Made by a program: the position numbers and the translations under genes. From assembly GCF_014873955.1 (NCBI RefSeq), contig NZ_JADBED010000001.1, positions 2,818,825 to 2,882,824 of the forward strand: DNA of 64,000 bases, written 5' to 3'. Source of the stretch: Nesterenkonia lutea. Its GTDB lineage: Bacteria > Actinomycetota > Actinomycetes > Actinomycetales > Micrococcaceae. Under the pieces are notes generated by a model, which had not been told where the DNA came from, ran no database searches, and saw nothing but the letters and a program-made list of their open reading frames with translations. Below, piece after piece: positions 1 through 8,017 of the stretch. Position 1 is the stretch's first letter. The number at the start of each line of letters is the position of its first letter.

Positions 1-151
1 ATGCGGGAGGAATCACGAGGGACTCGATTCGCTCCAGATCTGCTGCGCCGACGGGATGACCCGCGTCTGTCCTGTAGGTGAAGTCGGATCCATCCCGGAT
101 CCGCTGGATCCCCGGTTCACGGCCGGGGCGCACCCGCTTCACGCGTGGCAT
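1..151 (-). CDS. DNA topoisomerase IB, N-terminal fragment (runs off the left edge)
   Basis: Only the first 50 codons are in the window. Reading leftward from an ATG at 149-151 gives a protein starting MPRVKRVRPGREPGIQRIRD, then a stretch ending ERIESLVIPPA. That basic opening, the short 'ftYR...G..v' segment and the 'RI..LVIPPAW' run are typical of the N-terminal domain of bacterial (poxvirus-like) topoisomerase IB, which relaxes supercoils through a tyrosine-DNA intermediate. The start is well supported by a strong Shine-Dalgarno sequence, AAGGAGGA, about 6 bases upstream. The catalytic tyrosine and most of the protein lie outside the window. Family call from a short segment only. Confidence 0.7.
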   Translation of the reverse strand, partial: MPRVKRVRPGREPGIQRIRDGSDFTYRTDAGHPVGAADLERIESLVIPPA

Positions 152-239
152 GCCGGGTCCTCCTTCGTGGGTCGCTAGATGCCGCACCCAGCAGCTAGGC
201 AGTCATTTCAGCGCAGAATCCTGAGTGCGACCCCGAAGC

Positions 240-1322
240 TCAGAGCCGGGAGAGCAGGGCGGGGGCGAGCCGGATGCTGCCCACCTGCTCGCCCCCAGCT
301 CCGCCGGTGATCGGCTTCACGATCTTGCGCAGCACGTCTCCGAGCGCGTCCAGCTCGATCACGCCTCGGGCCGCCAGCAGGCTCAGCGCGACCAGGTTCG
401 TGGCGCGGGAGGACCCGTCGAGCACCTTGACCGCGGCCGCGGTGCCGTCCGGAGCGGCGACCACCAGGACGCCTTCGGCACCCAGCTTCGCGGTCAGGCC
501 CAGCTCCTCGAGCACCACAGTGTTGGCCTCGCCGCGGCCATGCACGGCCCAGGGGTAGTCCAGCATCGCCTGGTTCACCGTGAAGGCATGGACCTCGGCG
601 TCGCGCCGCGAGGTGGACGCCGCCAGGGTGGAGAAGCCGCGGGCCAGCCCGGTCAGCGAGAGCGCAGGAGCCGGAGCCCCGCAGCCGTCGACGCCGACCA
701 CGGCGGGCTCCTCTCGGCAGTATTCGGTGATCACATCCATGATCACCTGCTGCAGCGGATGGGACCTCTCGAGGTACGTGGCCAGCCGCCAGCCGTTGGT
801 CCGGGCGGCGGCCAGGAAGGCCGCGTGTTTCCCCGAGCAGTTGAACGCCAGGGGAGTCTCGGCCTTGCCCGACTCGAGATGGATCCGCAGGTCCTGGGTG
901 CGGGCGGGCCAGGCGGCCGGGCACTTCAGCGCGGACTCGTCGAGCCCTTCGGCGTGCAGGACGCTGGCGGCGAGCTCCTGGTGCTTCCGGGAGCCCACGT
1001 GGGACCCGCAGGCCAGTGCCACGGCCTCCGGGGAGATCAGTGCGCCGGAGCGCAGCGAGGCGATCGCCTGGAAGGGCTTGAGCGTGGAGCGCGGAAAGAT
1101 GAGCCGCTGCGGGGCGCCGATGGACTCCAGCACCTGGCCGTCGGGGCCCACCACCACGGCCGAGCCGATGTGCCGAGACTCCACGACGCCGGCGCGGGTC
1201 ACCACGGCCAGCTCCGCCGACTCCTCCACGGCGGCGGTGCTCAGATCCTGCGGCTCGGCCGAGCTGTGCTCCGAAGGGTTCAGCAGGGCGGAGGCTTCGG
1301 CGGGGCGGCGCGCGTCATTCAT
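240..1322 (-). CDS. L-asparaginase II family protein (Rhizobium etli type)
   Basis: 360 aa, the usual length for this family. It should hydrolyse L-asparagine to aspartate and ammonia in the cytoplasm; no signal peptide is visible. This family is unrelated to the E. coli AnsA/AnsB fold and looks like a serine beta-lactamase/glutaminase. The paired Ser79-x-x-Lys82 (in PRSTLKPFQ) matches the family's catalytic Ser-Lys pair. Cys162 and Lys165 (in NCSGKHAAF) and Cys214 (in VDGCGAP) match residues reported at the zinc site of the R. etli enzyme. The first ~35 residues are a poorly conserved extension, so the true start may be slightly downstream. It is transcribed away from the purine gene, with 59 bp between the two starts. 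Confidence 0.85.
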   Translation of the reverse strand: MNDARRPAEASALLNPSEHSSAEPQDLSTAAVEESAELAVVTRAGVVESRHIGSAVVVGPDGQVLESIGAPQRLIFPRSTLKPFQAIASLRSGALISPEAVALACGSHVGSRKHQELAASVLHAEGLDESALKCPAAWPARTQDLRIHLESGKAETPLAFNCSGKHAAFLAAARTNGWRLATYLERSHPLQQVIMDVITEYCREEPAVVGVDGCGAPAPALSLTGLARGFSTLAASTSRRDAEVHAFTVNQAMLDYPWAVHGRGEANTVVLEELGLTAKLGAEGVLVVAAPDGTAAAVKVLDGSSRATNLVALSLLAARGVIELDALGDVLRKIVKPITGGAGGEQVGSIRLAPALLSRL

Positions 1323-1381
1323 GCTGCCAGTCTACGTAGGTGCTCCCCGCCCCCGCCGGGCCGTTCGATAGGCTGAGCCGC

Positions 1382-3691
1382 GTGAAGGTACTAGTAGTCG
1401 GCCCCGGAGGCCGCGAGCACGCCATCGTCCGAGCACTGCTGCGCGATGAGGCAGTCACCAGCGTGGAGGCGGCGCCGGGCAACGCCGGGATCGCCCGCGA
1501 TGTCACCTGCCACAATCTGCACGCCCAGGACGGAGCAGCCGTGGCCGCCCTCGCCGTCGTCGGGAGCTTTGACCTGGTGATCATCGGTCCTGAGGCGCCG
1601 CTGGCCGCCGGCGTGGCGGATGCTGTGCGTGATGTCGGGGTCCCCGTCTTCGGGCCCTCCGCGGCCGCCGCCAGGCTGGAGGCCTCCAAGTCCTTCGCCA
1701 AGGAGGTCATGGAGGCCGCGCAGGTGCCCACGGCCGGCGCGGTGCACGTCACGAGTCTGGCCGCTGCCCGCGAGGCCCTGGACCGATTCGGTGCTCCCCA
1801 TGTGGTCAAAGACGACGGGCTGGCGGCCGGCAAGGGGGTCGTGGTCACCGAGGACATCGAGGCAGCCCTGGCCCATGCTCAGGAATGCTTCGCCGCAGGG
1901 GGATCGGTGGTCATCGAGGAGTTCCTCGACGGGCCGGAGGTCTCCCTCTTCGTCCTCTCCGACGGGGTGGACCTGGTGCCGCTGTCCCCAGCCCAGGACT
2001 TCAAGCGCATCTACGACGACGACGCAGGACCCAACACCGGCGGCATGGGCGCCTACACCCCGCTTCACTGGCTGGACGGCTACACCGAGACCGACGCCTC
2101 CGGTGTGGAGCGTGATTTCGTGCAGATCGTGGTGGACACCGTCGCCGCCCCCACGCTGGCTGAGATGGCGCGGCGCGGGACCCCGTTCGTGGGGGTCCTG
2201 TACTGCGGACTCGCCGTGACCTCCCGCGGCGTCCGGGTGATCGAGTTCAACGCCCGCTTCGGCGATCCCGAGACCCAGGCGGTGCTGGAGCGCCTGGCCA
2301 CCCCGCTGGGTCAGCTGTTGCTCGACTGCTCCACCGGATCCCTGGGCGCCGATCGACCCCTGGAGTGGTCCCGGGGATGCGCCGCCAGCGTTGTGATGGC
2401 CGCCCAGGACTACCCGGAGACTCCACGACGCGGGGACCTGATCACCGGTGTGGAACAGGCCGAGGCTCTCGAAGGGGTGGCTGTGCTCCACGCCGGGACC
2501 GCGCGGGACGAGGAAGGTCGGCTGATCACCGCCGGGGGGCGCGTCTTCGCCGTCGTCGGCACCGGAGATTCACTGCAGGCGGCGGTGGACCGCGCCTATG
2601 CCGGGGTCCAGGAGATCTCCTGGGAGGGTGAGCAGCACCGCAGTGACATCGCCGCCCGGGCGCTCGCCGGTGAGATCACGCTGGCGAACGGCTCTGCCTC
2701 GGGGTCTTCTGCAGCTGTGTCTGACGGGGAGCGGCCGGTCTCGCTGGAGGAAGAGGGCGTGCGGAGCACCGAGCTGCCGCCCAGCAGTGAGGATCCGCCC
2801 GAGGAGTACCCCACCGGCTGGGTGCATCTGTCCTCCGGCAAGGTGCGTGAGCTCTACCAGCCCGCACCGGGCTCGAGCTGGGACGGCCAGGACGTGGTCC
2901 TGATGGTCGCCAGCGACCGGATCAGCGCATATGACCACGTGCTCTCCACCCCCATCCCGGACAAGGGCATCATCCTGACCCAGCTCAGCCTGTGGTGGTT
3001 CGATCAGCTCGAGGCCGCCGGAATCTCCCACCATGTGGTCTCGGTGGACGTTCCCGAGGAGGTGGCCGGGCGAGCGATGATCTGCCGCCGACTGGAGATG
3101 GTGGAGGCCGAGTGCATCGCCCGCGGCTATCTCACCGGATCCGGCCTCGCCGAGTACCGGCAGACCGGCGCGGTGACCGGACTGCAGCTTCCCGAGGGGC
3201 TGCGCGACGGTTCAGCGCTGGATGAGCCGATCTTCACCCCGTCCTCCAAGGCCGCACAGGGCGACCACGATGAGAACATCAGCTTCGAGACGCTCACCGA
3301 GACGGTCGGCGTCGATCTGGCCATGCGGCTGCGCGAGGCCACGCTGAGGATCTACAGCCTGGCGGAATCGACCTGCCGCGCTGCCGGGGTGATCCTGGCC
3401 GACACCAAGCTTGAGTTCGGCTTCGACGCCGCGGGGACGCTGACCGTGGCCGATGAGGTGCTGACCCCGGACTCCTCGCGCTTCTGGCCGGCCGAGTCCT
3501 GGGAGCCCGGCGCCGCGCAGCCCTCCTTCGACAAGCAGTTCGTCCGGGACTGGCTGACGTCCTCCGAGTCAGGCTGGGACCGCAGCTCGGGGCAGGAGCC
3601 GCCCGCGCTGCCCGAGAAGATCGTCTCGGCCACCCGGGCCCGCTACCTGGAGGCCTATGAGCGCCTCACCGGGACGGAGCTGGTGTTCTGA
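1382..3691 (+). CDS. purDC: Fused phosphoribosylamine-glycine ligase (PurD) / SAICAR synthase (PurC)
   Basis: One uninterrupted 769-aa frame from GTG at 1382 (an in-frame ATG at 1340 would add 14 unconserved residues). Residues 1 to ~430 are PurD: opening KVLVVGPGGREHAI, ATP-grasp segment KDDGLAAGKG near 141 and FNARFGDPETQ near 289-299. A low-complexity Ser/Glu/Pro linker covers ~435-475. Residues ~478-769 are PurC: SSGKVRELY near 483, CIARGYLTGSG near 580 and the SAICAR signature ILADTKLEFG near 668. These are purine steps 2 (PRA + glycine to GAR) and 8 (CAIR + aspartate to SAICAR), usually two separate genes. Each half is full length and keeps its motifs, so both activities are expected. 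No good Shine-Dalgarno is seen; a short leader is likely. Confidence 0.9.
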   Translation: MKVLVVGPGGREHAIVRALLRDEAVTSVEAAPGNAGIARDVTCHNLHAQDGAAVAALAVVGSFDLVIIGPEAPLAAGVADAVRDVGVPVFGPSAAAARLEASKSFAKEVMEAAQVPTAGAVHVTSLAAAREALDRFGAPHVVKDDGLAAGKGVVVTEDIEAALAHAQECFAAGGSVVIEEFLDGPEVSLFVLSDGVDLVPLSPAQDFKRIYDDDAGPNTGGMGAYTPLHWLDGYTETDASGVERDFVQIVVDTVAAPTLAEMARRGTPFVGVLYCGLAVTSRGVRVIEFNARFGDPETQAVLERLATPLGQLLLDCSTGSLGADRPLEWSRGCAASVVMAAQDYPETPRRGDLITGVEQAEALEGVAVLHAGTARDEEGRLITAGGRVFAVVGTGDSLQAAVDRAYAGVQEISWEGEQHRSDIAARALAGEITLANGSASGSSAAVSDGERPVSLEEEGVRSTELPPSSEDPPEEYPTGWVHLSSGKVRELYQPAPGSSWDGQDVVLMVASDRISAYDHVLSTPIPDKGIILTQLSLWWFDQLEAAGISHHVVSVDVPEEVAGRAMICRRLEMVEAECIARGYLTGSGLAEYRQTGAVTGLQLPEGLRDGSALDEPIFTPSSKAAQGDHDENISFETLTETVGVDLAMRLREATLRIYSLAESTCRAAGVILADTKLEFGFDAAGTLTVADEVLTPDSSRFWPAESWEPGAAQPSFDKQFVRDWLTSSESGWDRSSGQEPPALPEKIVSATRARYLEAYERLTGTELVF

Positions 3692-3738
3692 GGCTCAGCC
3701 GTCCACGCACCCTGCCGCAGGCTCAGCCGTCCACGCAC
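3691..3738. repeat. 20-bp direct repeat at 28-bp spacing at the purDC/marP junction
   Basis: The 20 bases at 3691-3710 (AGGCTCAGCCGTCCACGCAC) recur exactly at 3719-3738. The first copy starts on the last base of the purDC stop codon. The second contains the final codons and stop of marP on the other strand. It looks like a 28-bp tandem duplication of the marP tail in the gap between two convergent genes, with the last 8 bases of the second unit diverged. Confidence 0.85.
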
Positions 3739-4898
3739 TGCCCGGTGGAGACGGTCTCGGTGTAACCCTCCGGGGCGGTCAGCACGTCTCCGGCCTGCGC
3801 GGCGGTGATCGCGAAGCCGACGTTGCTGCCCTCCACGGCGCGGGCGAAGACCACTCCGGCCACGTCGCCGGACTGATCGATCAGCGGCCCGCCGGAGTTG
3901 CCCTGCCGCACATCGGCGTTGAGCTGGAAGATCTCCATCTCCGAGGGTGAGCTGCCGTAGATGTTGTTGACCTGGGAGACATCCCGCGCCTGGACCACTG
4001 CGGTGCCCGAGGAGAAGGGCCCTCCGGCGGGGTAGCCCATCACATACCCGGAGTCGCCGATGCCGATCCCCTCCCCGACGCTCAGCGGAGTGACCTCCAG
4101 CGGATCCACAGCGAGCAGCGCGAGGTCGGTGGCGGGGTTGAAGTAGACGGTGCGGCCGGTGACCACCTCGCCGTCGGGCATCTCCACCGAGGGCTCTGCG
4201 ACACCGGCGATGACGTGGGCGTTGGTGACCACCCGGGTGGGGGACACGGCGAACCCGGAGCCGGACTGGGACTGGCCGCACTGCTCGGCCACCCCGATCA
4301 CCCGACCCACCGAGGCCGCGGAGGTCTGCGCGGCCGCATTGAGGTCCTGATCCTCGGGCAGCTCCGCGGGCTGGGGCACCAGCTGAGCGATCTCGGGGAT
4401 GTCGGACTCCAGCACGGCTGAGCGGACCTGGGCGAACCAGGACTCCGCGCGCTCAGGCACGGAGGAGTTGATCGTCTGCAGCACGGCCGACTGGTTCATG
4501 GTCTGGTTGACGGCGGGGAAGCCCATCGCCGAGACCGAGAAGGACAGGATGGCGATCACGAAGACCGCGACGACGAGGTTCAGCACGCCGCCCACGAGCG
4601 AACTCAGGCTGCGCACCGCCCGCGAGCTGAACATCCGCTGAACTTCGGCCCCCGCGGCGGAGCCCAGGCCGTGCCCGGCCGCGACCAGCACCACGGCGGC
4701 CGCCAGCACGGCGATCACCCGCCACAGCGGATCCTCGACCCAGGAGGCCACCAGCGGGATCGCGAAGAAGGCAGCGGTGGCCCCGACGAGGAAGCCGAAG
4801 ACTCCGCCCAGGGTCGCCCATACCCCCTTGCGCAGGCCGCCGATGAGGAATCCGAGGAGCACGAGCACCAGGATCACGTCGAGTACGGTGATTCCCAT
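3723..4898 (-). CDS. marP: MarP-like membrane-anchored serine protease (CvpA domain + trypsin-like protease)
   Basis: 391 aa. Residues 1 to ~125 hold four hydrophobic segments of the CvpA (colicin V production) type that anchor the protein. Residues ~195-391 are a chymotrypsin-fold protease outside the membrane. The catalytic triad is visible: His228 (TNAHV), Asp258 (ATDLALL) and Ser335 (GNSGGP). Cys207 and Cys388 lie 181 residues apart, the same spacing as the regulatory disulfide of Mycobacterium tuberculosis MarP (Rv3671c). In mycobacteria MarP is needed for acid resistance and cleaves a peptidoglycan hydrolase. It is transcribed divergently from crp (211 bp apart) and converges on purDC. 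The neighbourhood (crp, nth, CoA NUDIX, ponA2) supports orthology. Confidence 0.9.
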   Translation of the reverse strand: MGITVLDVILVLVLLGFLIGGLRKGVWATLGGVFGFLVGATAAFFAIPLVASWVEDPLWRVIAVLAAAVVLVAAGHGLGSAAGAEVQRMFSSRAVRSLSSLVGGVLNLVVAVFVIAILSFSVSAMGFPAVNQTMNQSAVLQTINSSVPERAESWFAQVRSAVLESDIPEIAQLVPQPAELPEDQDLNAAAQTSAASVGRVIGVAEQCGQSQSGSGFAVSPTRVVTNAHVIAGVAEPSVEMPDGEVVTGRTVYFNPATDLALLAVDPLEVTPLSVGEGIGIGDSGYVMGYPAGGPFSSGTAVVQARDVSQVNNIYGSSPSEMEIFQLNADVRQGNSGGPLIDQSGDVAGVVFARAVEGSNVGFAITAAQAGDVLTAPEGYTETVSTGQCVDG

Positions 4899-5015
4899 GG
4901 GCAGGGCGCTCCTTATGGCTCATGCTGGTGAGTGGTGCCGCATCATCGGGGGCTCCGCGCACATCGTGCGGAGGCGTGGAACGGCTCCACAAGAATGACA
5001 TAGAATCGCTCGCCG

Positions 5016-5036
5016 CCTGCGGAACGTTTCCGCAGG
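5016..5036. promoter_or_regulatory. 21-bp palindrome in the marP-crp divergent promoter region
   Basis: CCTGCGGAA and TTCCGCAGG are perfect 9-bp inverted repeats around a 3-base centre (CGT). The site lies about 74 bp upstream of the crp start and 118 bp upstream of the marP start. No T tract follows, so an operator is more likely than a terminator. The binding protein is unknown, and the site does not match the CRP/GlxR consensus TGTGA-N6-TCACA. Confidence 0.5.
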
Positions 5037-5109
5037 TCGAGGCGAACTGGTAACTTCTAATCAACGAGAATCTGTTGTCTCACACACATCCAGGAAGAAC
5101 GGATCGCCC

Positions 5110-5787
5110 ATGGATCTTGAAGTACTGCGCCGCGCACCGCTGTTCGCCACGCTCGACGACGACGTCTTCTCCGCCCTCATCAAGGAACTGGCCGAGGTTG
5201 ATCTCTCCCGCGGCTCCTCGGTGTTCCATGAGGGCGATCAGGGTGATCAGCTCTACTTCATCATCTCCGGCAAGATCAAGCTCGGGCGCACCACCCCGGA
5301 TGGCCGTGAGAATCTCCTCGCCGTGCTCGGACCCGGTGAGATCTTCGGCGAGATGGCGCTGTTCAATCCCGCCCCGCGCACTGCCACGGCCACGGCCGTC
5401 TCGGAGACGCGTCTGGCCGGCCTGCGCCACGACAGCCTGCGCTCAGTGATCAACACCAACCCCGAGGTCTCAGTCCAGCTGCTGCAGGCGCTGGCCAAGC
5501 GCCTGACCCGCACCAACGAGTCCCTGGCGGACCTGGTCTTCTCCGACGTCCCCGGTCGTGTGGCCAAGGCGCTGCTGGACCTGGCGGATCGCTTCGGGCG
5601 CCCTGCTCCGGATGGTGTCCTCGTCGCGCACGAGCTCACGCAGGAGGAGCTCGCCCAGCTGGTCGGCGCCTCCCGCGAGACCGTGAACAAGGCCCTGGCC
5701 GAGTTCGTCCAGCGCGGCTGGCTCCGCCTGGAGGCCCGCGCCGTCGTCATCCTCGACATCCAGCGGATCCGTCAGCGCTCCCGCTGA
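5110..5787 (+). CDS. crp: Crp/Fnr-family cAMP-responsive transcriptional regulator (GlxR/Crp type)
   Basis: 225 aa, standard family length. Residues ~10-125 form a cyclic-nucleotide-binding jelly roll; GEIFGEMALFNPAPRTATA is the phosphate-binding cassette, with the Glu and Arg that contact cAMP ribose phosphate. A dimerisation helix follows (~130-160), then a winged helix with recognition helix GASRETVNKALAEF near 185-198. Actinobacterial GlxR/Crp proteins control many carbon and respiration genes. The start at ATG 5110 has AGGAAG about 12 bases upstream. A weak CRP-like sequence, TGTTGTCTCACACACA at 5073-5088 (8 of 10 consensus bases), could mediate autoregulation. A better candidate site lies before acs at 17610. 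A strong terminator follows the gene. Confidence 0.92.
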   Translation: MDLEVLRRAPLFATLDDDVFSALIKELAEVDLSRGSSVFHEGDQGDQLYFIISGKIKLGRTTPDGRENLLAVLGPGEIFGEMALFNPAPRTATATAVSETRLAGLRHDSLRSVINTNPEVSVQLLQALAKRLTRTNESLADLVFSDVPGRVAKALLDLADRFGRPAPDGVLVAHELTQEELAQLVGASRETVNKALAEFVQRGWLRLEARAVVILDIQRIRQRSR

Positions 5788-5850
5788 CCTGAACCTCAGA
5801 GGTTCACCTCAGACGCCCACCTGAGAAGTCCACCTCAGGCGTCCAGATCA

Positions 5851-5888
5851 GAGGAGGGGCGCCCGGCCTGTGCCGGGCGCCCCTCCTC
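5851..5888. terminator. Strong GC-rich hairpin terminator between convergent crp and the ATP-grasp gene
   Basis: Perfect 17-bp stem: GAGGAGGGGCGCCCGGC at 5851-5867 pairs with 5872-5888 around the loop CTGT. It sits between two convergent genes and could serve both. There is no long T tract, as is common in high-GC actinobacteria. Just upstream, degenerate CACCTCAG-containing repeats (5805, 5831) are visible. Confidence 0.8.
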
Positions 5889-5929
5889 GTCTGTGTGCTG
5901 CGTGGTGTGTGCAGATCTCAGTCTGCCGG

Positions 5930-7255
5930 CTATTCCCCGCTGACCCGCGAGGGCGGGTAGAACCTGAGGAACTTCCGGACCGTGGAGGCCTGGGCTGCGA
6001 GGAGCAGGGCCAGCCGCCGCGGGTCCCGGTCCTGGGAGTAGAAGAAGGGATTGCGGCTGCGGCCGGAGCGCATGATGGCGCGGATCCTGCGCCGCCGCGC
6101 GGGGTCAGAGACATACCGGAGGGTCAGCCAGCGCGGCAGCACCGTGTAGACGGTCTCCTGCTGGTCCTCGACCCGGCTGGTGTCCCCGCGGCCGGAGAGC
6201 TCCCCGCGGATCCAGTCCCGCACGTAGTACTCCACGGGATTGTTGCCGGCTCCGGTGATGTAGTAGTTGGAGCGTCCCAGTCGGGGATTGAGCTCGAAGA
6301 ACTTGGTCTTGGCGTCCCGCGGATCGTATTTGAGGTCGAAGTTGGCGTAGCCGACCCAGCCGAGCTCCGCGAGCAGCAGCTGCGCCTGATCCACGGCCTC
6401 GGTGTTGGTTGTGCTGAGGATGACCGAGGGGTTGCCCAGTGCGGCGGGGGAGTGATCCTCCAGGACCGTCTCGCCCCAGGACGCGAAGCGGACCACCGAG
6501 TCCTGATCGGCGTAGCAGGTCAGCACGCGCATGTTCTGATCGTCCCCGGGGACCTCCTCCTGGATCACGAAGCTCGCGCGATATCCCGCGTCGTGGACCT
6601 TCGTGAAGAGCTCGTGGAGAGCCTGCGGAGTCTCCACTCGGTGGACCTTGTGCTTGCCCTCGAACTCGGTCCAGTACCAGGCGGTGACATCAGCGGGCTT
6701 GGCCCAGACCGGGAAGCTCAGGTCCAGCGGCAGCTGGGCATCGAGGTCCCGGCTGAAGTCCACCACGCGGGTGACGGGATGGTCGACTCCGAGCCGTTCG
6801 GCCAGGGCGGTGAAGTTGTCCTTCACGGTGCCAGCCTCGAAGCGTGCGCTGTCCACATAGGGGACGAGGACATCGGTGCCCAGGTCCTCCGGGTGGGTCT
6901 CGCGCAGCTCGATGATCGCCTCCACCGTGGAGTCGATCGCGCCCAGGAGCAGGATCTTGATGCCGCGCTCGCGGAGTCGGCTGATCTGCGGAGCCACCAG
7001 TCCGGTGCGGACGTGCTCCATCACCGTGCCGTTCTCCACCTCGAGGTGCTCGATGATCCGAGAATGCCGGATCATCCACATCTGATGCTTGGAGAGCACC
7101 ACTGAGTTGATGCCATAGGCCTCGTGGAACGCCCGCGCGGCACCGTAGGCCCCGGCGTCGCCGCCGATGATCACCGGCGCGAAGCCGACCTCGGCCCAGC
7201 GACGCTCCTGCTCGGCCCAGCGTGGGGCTGTCGCTGCCGTGGTCTCAGCGGACAT
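5930..7255 (-). CDS. ATP-grasp carboxylate-amine ligase (D-aspartate-ligase-like)
   Basis: 441 aa from ATG at 7253-7255 (MSAETTAATAPRW). An upstream in-frame extension exists but reads as antisense of ridA and is not credible. The N-terminal ~130 residues resemble the preATP-grasp domain (PVIIGGDAGAYGAARAFHEA). The ATP-grasp part carries FPVWAKPAD near 245, FVIQEEVPGDD near 293-303 and the metal-binding FELNPRLGRSNYY near 373-386. The architecture resembles ligases joining an amino acid to a carboxylate, including D-aspartate ligases that build peptidoglycan cross-bridges. The substrate cannot be read from sequence. It overlaps the 3' end of ridA by 11 bp, so the two are probably co-transcribed. 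Confidence 0.7.
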   Translation of the reverse strand: MSAETTAATAPRWAEQERRWAEVGFAPVIIGGDAGAYGAARAFHEAYGINSVVLSKHQMWMIRHSRIIEHLEVENGTVMEHVRTGLVAPQISRLRERGIKILLLGAIDSTVEAIIELRETHPEDLGTDVLVPYVDSARFEAGTVKDNFTALAERLGVDHPVTRVVDFSRDLDAQLPLDLSFPVWAKPADVTAWYWTEFEGKHKVHRVETPQALHELFTKVHDAGYRASFVIQEEVPGDDQNMRVLTCYADQDSVVRFASWGETVLEDHSPAALGNPSVILSTTNTEAVDQAQLLLAELGWVGYANFDLKYDPRDAKTKFFELNPRLGRSNYYITGAGNNPVEYYVRDWIRGELSGRGDTSRVEDQQETVYTVLPRWLTLRYVSDPARRRRIRAIMRSGRSRNPFFYSQDRDPRRLALLLAAQASTVRKFLRFYPPSRVSGE

Positions 7256-7718
7256 GGGCGATGAGGTCCACTTCCACAGGGGTGTCCAGGGGCAGGACGG
7301 ACACGCCCACGGCGCTGCGTGCGTGCTGACCGGCCTCGCCGAAGGCCTGTCCCAGCAGTTCGGAGGCGCCGTTGACGACCTTGGGCTGTCCGGTGAAGGT
7401 TGGGGCGGAGGCGACGAAGCCGCCGACCTTGGCGATCCTGGTGATCCGATCAAGGTCACCCACGGCGGCCTTGAGGGCGCCGATCGCGTTCAGCGCGCAC
7501 TGCCGGGCGAGGTCATAGGCCTGCTCCTCGGTGACCTCGGCCCCGACCTTGCCGGTCAGTGGGAGCGCGCCGTCGACGAAGGGAAGCTGTCCGGAGACAT
7601 AGACCACCCCATCGACGACCACGGCGGGCTGGTAGGCGGCCACGGGGGGAACGACCTCGGGCACGCTCAGGCCCAGCTCGGCCAGGCGTGTCTCAACAGT
7701 GGAGAGCTGTTCAGTCAT
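7245..7718 (-). CDS. RidA/YjgF family enamine/imine deaminase-like protein
   Basis: 157 aa starting MTEQLSTVETRLAELGL; an upstream ATG at 7814 runs antisense through the preceding small gene and was not used. The YjgF fold is recognisable from YVSGQLPFVDG near 55-65, a central DLARQCALNAIGALKAA helix and the C-terminal ARSAVGVSVLPLDTPVEVD segment. That segment has the conserved Arg of RidA proteins, which hydrolyse reactive 2-aminoacrylate-type imines. At 157 aa it belongs to the longer actinobacterial branch (similar to Rv3678c beside mycobacterial crp) rather than the 128-aa canonical RidA. Second gene of a probable DUF4177-ridA-ligase operon. The branch's substrate is unknown. Confidence 0.88.
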   Translation of the reverse strand: MTEQLSTVETRLAELGLSVPEVVPPVAAYQPAVVVDGVVYVSGQLPFVDGALPLTGKVGAEVTEEQAYDLARQCALNAIGALKAAVGDLDRITRIAKVGGFVASAPTFTGQPKVVNGASELLGQAFGEAGQHARSAVGVSVLPLDTPVEVDLIAHVR

Positions 7719-7728
7719 GGGGCCTCGC

Positions 7729-7896
7729 TCAGCTTCGCGGGCGCTTGAGGTAGGCGACCGGGGCATTGCCTTCGGGGCCGGGGAGCACGGTGACGAGCTC
7801 CCAGCCGTCTTCACCCCACTGGTCGAGGATGCCCTTGGTGTTGTGGATGATCAGCGGAATCGTGGCATATTCCCATTGGGTCTCTGAAGCGCTCAT
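7729..7896 (-). CDS. Small DUF4177-type protein (55 aa)
   Basis: Translating leftward from ATG at 7894-7896 gives 55 residues: MSASETQWEYATIPL, a central ILDQWGEDGWELV and an ending AYLKRPRS. The 'WEY.tvpl...' opening and 'LNqwGadGWELV' core are those of DUF4177 proteins. Function unknown. It lies 10 bp upstream of ridA on the same strand, and a similar tiny gene (Rv3678A) occupies this spot in mycobacteria. The divergent gene is ponA2. Confidence 0.8.
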   Translation of the reverse strand: MSASETQWEYATIPLIIHNTKGILDQWGEDGWELVTVLPGPEGNAPVAYLKRPRS

Positions 7897-8017
7897 GATC
7901 TCAGACTAACTGACGGGGCGCTCGGCCAAGAAGAGCGCACCGTGCGAACCGGCCCCCCGAGCGCGCCCGAGGGGCCCCGAGTTCGGGTGCCGCCGGTTCG
8001 TTGACGTTGACGGTAAG

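Noticed and set aside
208..1857. Long open frames on both strands over the asparaginase and purD genes (up to 383 aa)
   Set aside because: They are high-GC shadow frames with Arg/Gly/Pro-rich, low-complexity translations and no family motifs, and they lie opposite clear coding sequence.
7256..7459. N-terminal extension of the ATP-grasp ligase to a 509-aa protein
   Set aside because: The extra 68 residues are Pro/Ser-rich and read through the ridA coding sequence in another frame. The natural start at 7255 overlaps the ridA end by 11 bp.
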